7,737 nt of DNA from Bacillota bacterium (lineage in GTDB: Bacteria > Bacillota > Clostridia > Oscillospirales > Acutalibacteraceae), in contig WQTL01000420.1 of NCBI GenBank assembly GCA_009786275.1, forward strand, positions 1-7,737. Direction: 5' to 3'. Numbering within the stretch: position 1 is the first letter of the stretch; the number at the start of each line of letters is the position of its first letter. A program made the translations under genes and the position numbers. Below, piece after piece: positions 6,088 through 7,737 of the stretch. The notes under the pieces are model-generated. The model had not been told where the DNA came from. It worked only from the letters and a program-made list of their open reading frames with translations, and did not search any database.

Positions 6088-6366
6088 TCACTCCGCAACC
6101 TGAAAGCCCGAGCATAGACCATCTGTGGTACGGATGAAGTCGATTTTCTCCAGGGGGATGAAGTAGCTGTACTGCCGGTTGACCACGCGCAGCGTGTTCT
6201 CCTCGATGAAGATGGGCGTGCCGGAGACCAGCCTGCCGCACACCGAGATGTCCACCTCGTTGCGCTCCCACCATTTGCGGTAATGCAGCAGGCCGTAAAG
6301 CCCCGCGCACTCGCGGCAGCGCGCAGGGGCGTATTGCGCGTATTTTATGGATGTATCTTCGCACAT
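6088..6366 (-). CDS. Small Cys-containing protein with FIPLEKID beta-barrel-like core
   Basis: A 92-residue protein of unknown function. The N-terminal part has a CxxC pair (C17-x-x-C20, CREC) plus C2 and C43. Residues ~47-79 read as short beta-strands around SGTPIFIEENTLRVV and YFIPLEKIDFI, similar in layout to the 'IP...I' strand of Sm-like or DUF2642-type small barrels and to the FIPFRHIDAV stretch of the divergent gene at 6533. The frame stays open upstream to an ATG at 6501, but ATG 6366 has GAAGGA (6373-6378) 6 nt away and the upstream extension is basic and unlike the rest, so I chose 6366. No signal peptide or membrane helix is present. An orphan protein or a spore-associated role are both possible; neither is shown. 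Confidence 0.72.
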   Translation of the reverse strand: MCEDTSIKYAQYAPARCRECAGLYGLLHYRKWWERNEVDISVCGRLVSGTPIFIEENTLRVVNRQYSYFIPLEKIDFIRTTDGLCSGFQVAE

Positions 6367-6532
6367 AGCAGTTCCTTCTATCATATACTGGGATGGTTCC
6401 GTTACATAGTATGATAAGCGCCGTGATTTGCTACGTCTGATTTTTTTCAGGCACATTTCACGCGGGCTTTCATATACTGTCAATGAGCAAACCAAGCTCA
6501 ATCAAAACAAAAGAAATGAAGGAGAAAGCATC
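6367..6532. other. Divergent intergenic region with TCATATACTG direct repeat
   Basis: This 166-bp region sits between two divergently read small genes. The 10-mer TCATATACTG occurs exactly at 6381-6390 and 6470-6479, 89 bp apart. The second copy holds TATACT, a plausible -10 about 54 bp before the plus-strand ATG, without a good sigma-A -35 box. Both copies and the minus-strand CATACTAT (around 6405-6412) fit the loose CATANNNT form of sporulation-sigma -10 elements, but matching -35 boxes are not clear. Promoters must exist here; I cannot assign them firmly. Confidence 0.4.
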
Positions 6533-6853
6533 ATGGAAGACCGTAAGTACGGATGTTCACTGGAAAGGCTGTTCGAGCGCTATAAAGGCCAGCCTGTCGA
6601 AGTCCTGACCAACGACGGCGTGCGGTATTGCGGCATCGAGCTCATGGCCTGCGAGGACGGCGTGGAGCTCATCGACAAGTGCAGCCGGGTCATCTTCATC
6701 CCCTTCCGCCATATCGACGCGGTTGTGGAGCCCAAGATGAAGCTCACCGCCTTCTGCGGCCACACGGACTGCGAGTGCCGCAAGGACGACTGCGAGTGCG
6801 AGCACAAGGAGCACGAGCACGAACACGAGGGCCGCGGCGGTTATCGCGACTGA
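6533..6853 (+). CDS. Small Sm-like-core protein with Cys/His/Glu-rich tail
   Basis: A 106-residue protein I cannot name. Residues ~10-66 look like a small beta-barrel: RLFERYKGQPVEVLTNDG, then YCGIELMACEDGVELID and VIFIPFRHIDAVV. This resembles the Sm-like/DUF2642 pattern of a twisted sheet ending in an IP...I strand. The tail from 74 to 106 holds five cysteines (75, 80, 82, 87, 89) and five histidines (77, 91, 94, 96, 98) among Glu/Asp, with CEC twice and HEHEHE, and suggests metal binding. The true start is ATG 6533, with AAGGAG (6519-6524) 8 nt upstream; longer in-frame starts lack a ribosome site. It is read divergently from the small gene at 6366, with a similar core, and ends 17 bp before a terminator hairpin. 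Confidence 0.78.
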   Translation: MEDRKYGCSLERLFERYKGQPVEVLTNDGVRYCGIELMACEDGVELIDKCSRVIFIPFRHIDAVVEPKMKLTAFCGHTDCECRKDDCECEHKEHEHEHEGRGGYRD

Positions 6854-6870
6854 TTTCACAGGGCCATCGC

Positions 6871-6913
6871 CCCGCGCCGGACATTTTGCCCGGCGCGGGC
6901 GTTAAACTTTTAT
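6871..6913 (+). terminator. Intrinsic terminator after the Cys/His-tail gene
   Basis: A perfect 10-bp GC stem CCCGCGCCGG/CCGGCGCGGG (6871-6880 and 6890-6899) with a 9-nt loop lies 17 bp after the stop codon. It is followed by CGTTAAACTTTTAT, a broken but T-rich run. It separates this gene from the glycyl radical enzyme, which has its own promoter just downstream. Confidence 0.8.
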
Positions 6914-6930
6914 GAACACCAAAAAAACGC

Positions 6931-6959
6931 TTGCATATTCGCCAAAAATATCGTATGAT
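6931..6959 (+). promoter_or_regulatory. Sigma-A promoter of the glycyl radical enzyme gene
   Basis: TTGCAT (6931-6936) and TATGAT (6954-6959) are separated by exactly 17 bp. The predicted start near 6966 gives a leader of about 29 nt. No clear Rex or Fnr-type inverted repeat is seen around it. The enzyme can thus be expressed separately from the activase unit upstream. Confidence 0.82.
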
Positions 6960-6994
6960 ACATAGGAATAGTTCATCAAAATGGAGGGCATCTT

Positions 6995-7737
6995 ATGCTG
7001 ACCTACCGCGAAAAAACGAATATACTGCGTGAGCAAAAGGTTGCGATGACGCAACGGAAACAGAAGGCCTTCGAGCACCGCCGCGGCTTCTTCGATACCG
7101 ACGACAAGGGCTGGGTCACGCCGCCCGAGGGCTACAGCTTCGAGATGGAGTACAACCACCCGAAGGGCGTGTTCGGGCCCATGGGCTGGGCGCGGAATTT
7201 CTACCGCTTCCTGGACAACACGCCGCCCTACATCGACCCTTATTGTTCCCTGGCCGGGGCGTACTTCGACAAGCTGGAGTGGCGCGGCTGGGGCGGCTGG
7301 CGGCCCGAGCCCGAGTTCAACCCCCCCGAGCTTGCCGAGTTACGCGCGCTGCATAGTAAGTACAACATGAACTCAGGACTCGGCGGCTCGCACCATTTCC
7401 ACCACGACGTGAAGAACATCGGCTTCAAGCTGGGCTTCGGGGGAATCCTCGCGAAGATCAGGCAGTACATGGACGTGCACAAGGACGACCCGGCAAAGCT
7501 GGAGTTCCTCCAGGGCGAGGAGCTGGTGCTGCTGGGGATTCAGCAGTGGATTAAGCACAATGCGCAGGCCGCGCAAAAAGCAGCTTTGGAGCAGGAGGAC
7601 CCGGACCTCAAGGCCAATTTAGAGCGCATGGCCGAGATGAGCTTTAAGCTGATGACCGAGCCGCCCGCGACGTTTGTCGAGGCCTGCCAGTTCCTGACGT
7701 ATTTCCTCGTGCAGTCGAGCATGTTCAACGGCTCGGG
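6995..7737 (+). CDS. Glycyl radical enzyme (PFL-like), N-terminal part, cut by window end
   Basis: The first 247 codons of a gene that runs off the window, so it has no stop here. The pattern follows pyruvate formate-lyase-like glycyl radical enzymes: a basic N-terminal helix with LREQK, PYIDPYCSLAGAYF (78-91) in the place of the family's 'pi.I..dELIvG' segment, GLGGSHHFHHDVKNIGFKLG (128-147) in the place of the usual GH..PDY..vl..G segment, and PPATFVEACQFLTYFL (223-238) matching the P..tF.EAlQ..wf signature. The catalytic Cys and glycyl loop lie beyond the window, so the reaction cannot be assigned. The His-rich HHFHH is unlike the PFL, choline-lyase or hydroxyproline-dehydratase versions I know. 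The start is ATG 6995 with GGAGGG (6983-6988) 6 nt upstream; an ATG at 6981 runs straight into a stop. Its likely activator is the radical-SAM protein at 4943-5698. Confidence 0.85.
   Translation, partial: MLTYREKTNILREQKVAMTQRKQKAFEHRRGFFDTDDKGWVTPPEGYSFEMEYNHPKGVFGPMGWARNFYRFLDNTPPYIDPYCSLAGAYFDKLEWRGWGGWRPEPEFNPPELAELRALHSKYNMNSGLGGSHHFHHDVKNIGFKLGFGGILAKIRQYMDVHKDDPAKLEFLQGEELVLLGIQQWIKHNAQAAQKAALEQEDPDLKANLERMAEMSFKLMTEPPATFVEACQFLTYFLVQSSMFNGS

Noticed and set aside
6367..6501. N-terminal extension of the minus-strand small protein (ATG 6501)
   Set aside because: It lacks a ribosome site, is basic and dissimilar to the body, and the ATG at 6366 has a good site.
1..7737. CRISPR array, tRNA, rRNA or insertion sequence
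   Set aside because: No regularly spaced repeats, no cloverleaf-like segments, no rRNA motifs and no transposase or terminal inverted repeats were seen.

Overview
The window looks like a GC-rich, low-redox Firmicute, most likely a gut-type member of the Clostridia. The evidence is strong AGGAGG-type ribosome binding sites, sigma-A promoters, a Firmicutes-style 3D-domain protein, an LCP wall-assembly protein, a glycyl radical enzyme with a radical-SAM activase, and a Bacillus/Clostridia-style type I toxin-antitoxin locus. No ribosomal RNA or tRNA is present, so the genus cannot be fixed.

Layout. (1) 1-381: the 3' end of a secreted-type 3D-domain protein, closed by a strong intrinsic terminator. 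(2) 383-3639, minus strand: a two-gene unit read from a near-consensus promoter, first a cytoplasmic GH2 glycosidase, then (49 bp later, TTG start) a DASS/SLC13-type anion transporter. (3) 3647-5698, plus strand: a back-to-back promoter drives an LCP protein overlapping by 8 bp with a glycyl-radical-enzyme activase. The activase carries an odd AT-rich, palindromic in-frame insert. (4) 5729-6035: an apparently complete type I toxin-antitoxin module, consisting of a 26-residue hydrophobic peptide with a perfect but hairpin-masked ribosome binding site, and a convergent antisense RNA from a perfect consensus promoter ending in a hairpin shared with the toxin stop codon. The module falls between annotated-size genes and is easily missed. 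(5) 6088-6853: two small, divergently read proteins with a similar 'FIP...ID' beta-barrel-like core, one with a Cys/His/Glu-rich tail. (6) 6931-7737: a promoter and the first 247 codons of a glycyl radical enzyme, cut by the window end.

How the parts fit. The activase at 4943-5698 is the obvious candidate to install the glycyl radical in the enzyme starting at 6995, although about 1.3 kb containing the toxin-antitoxin module and the two small genes separates them and the enzyme has its own promoter. The GH2 enzyme and the transporter are probably co-transcribed and may handle an imported glycoside and a carboxylate, but no substrate can be read from the sequence. The most noteworthy items are the type I toxin-antitoxin locus, the palindromic insert in the activase, and the changed SNT motifs in the transporter.
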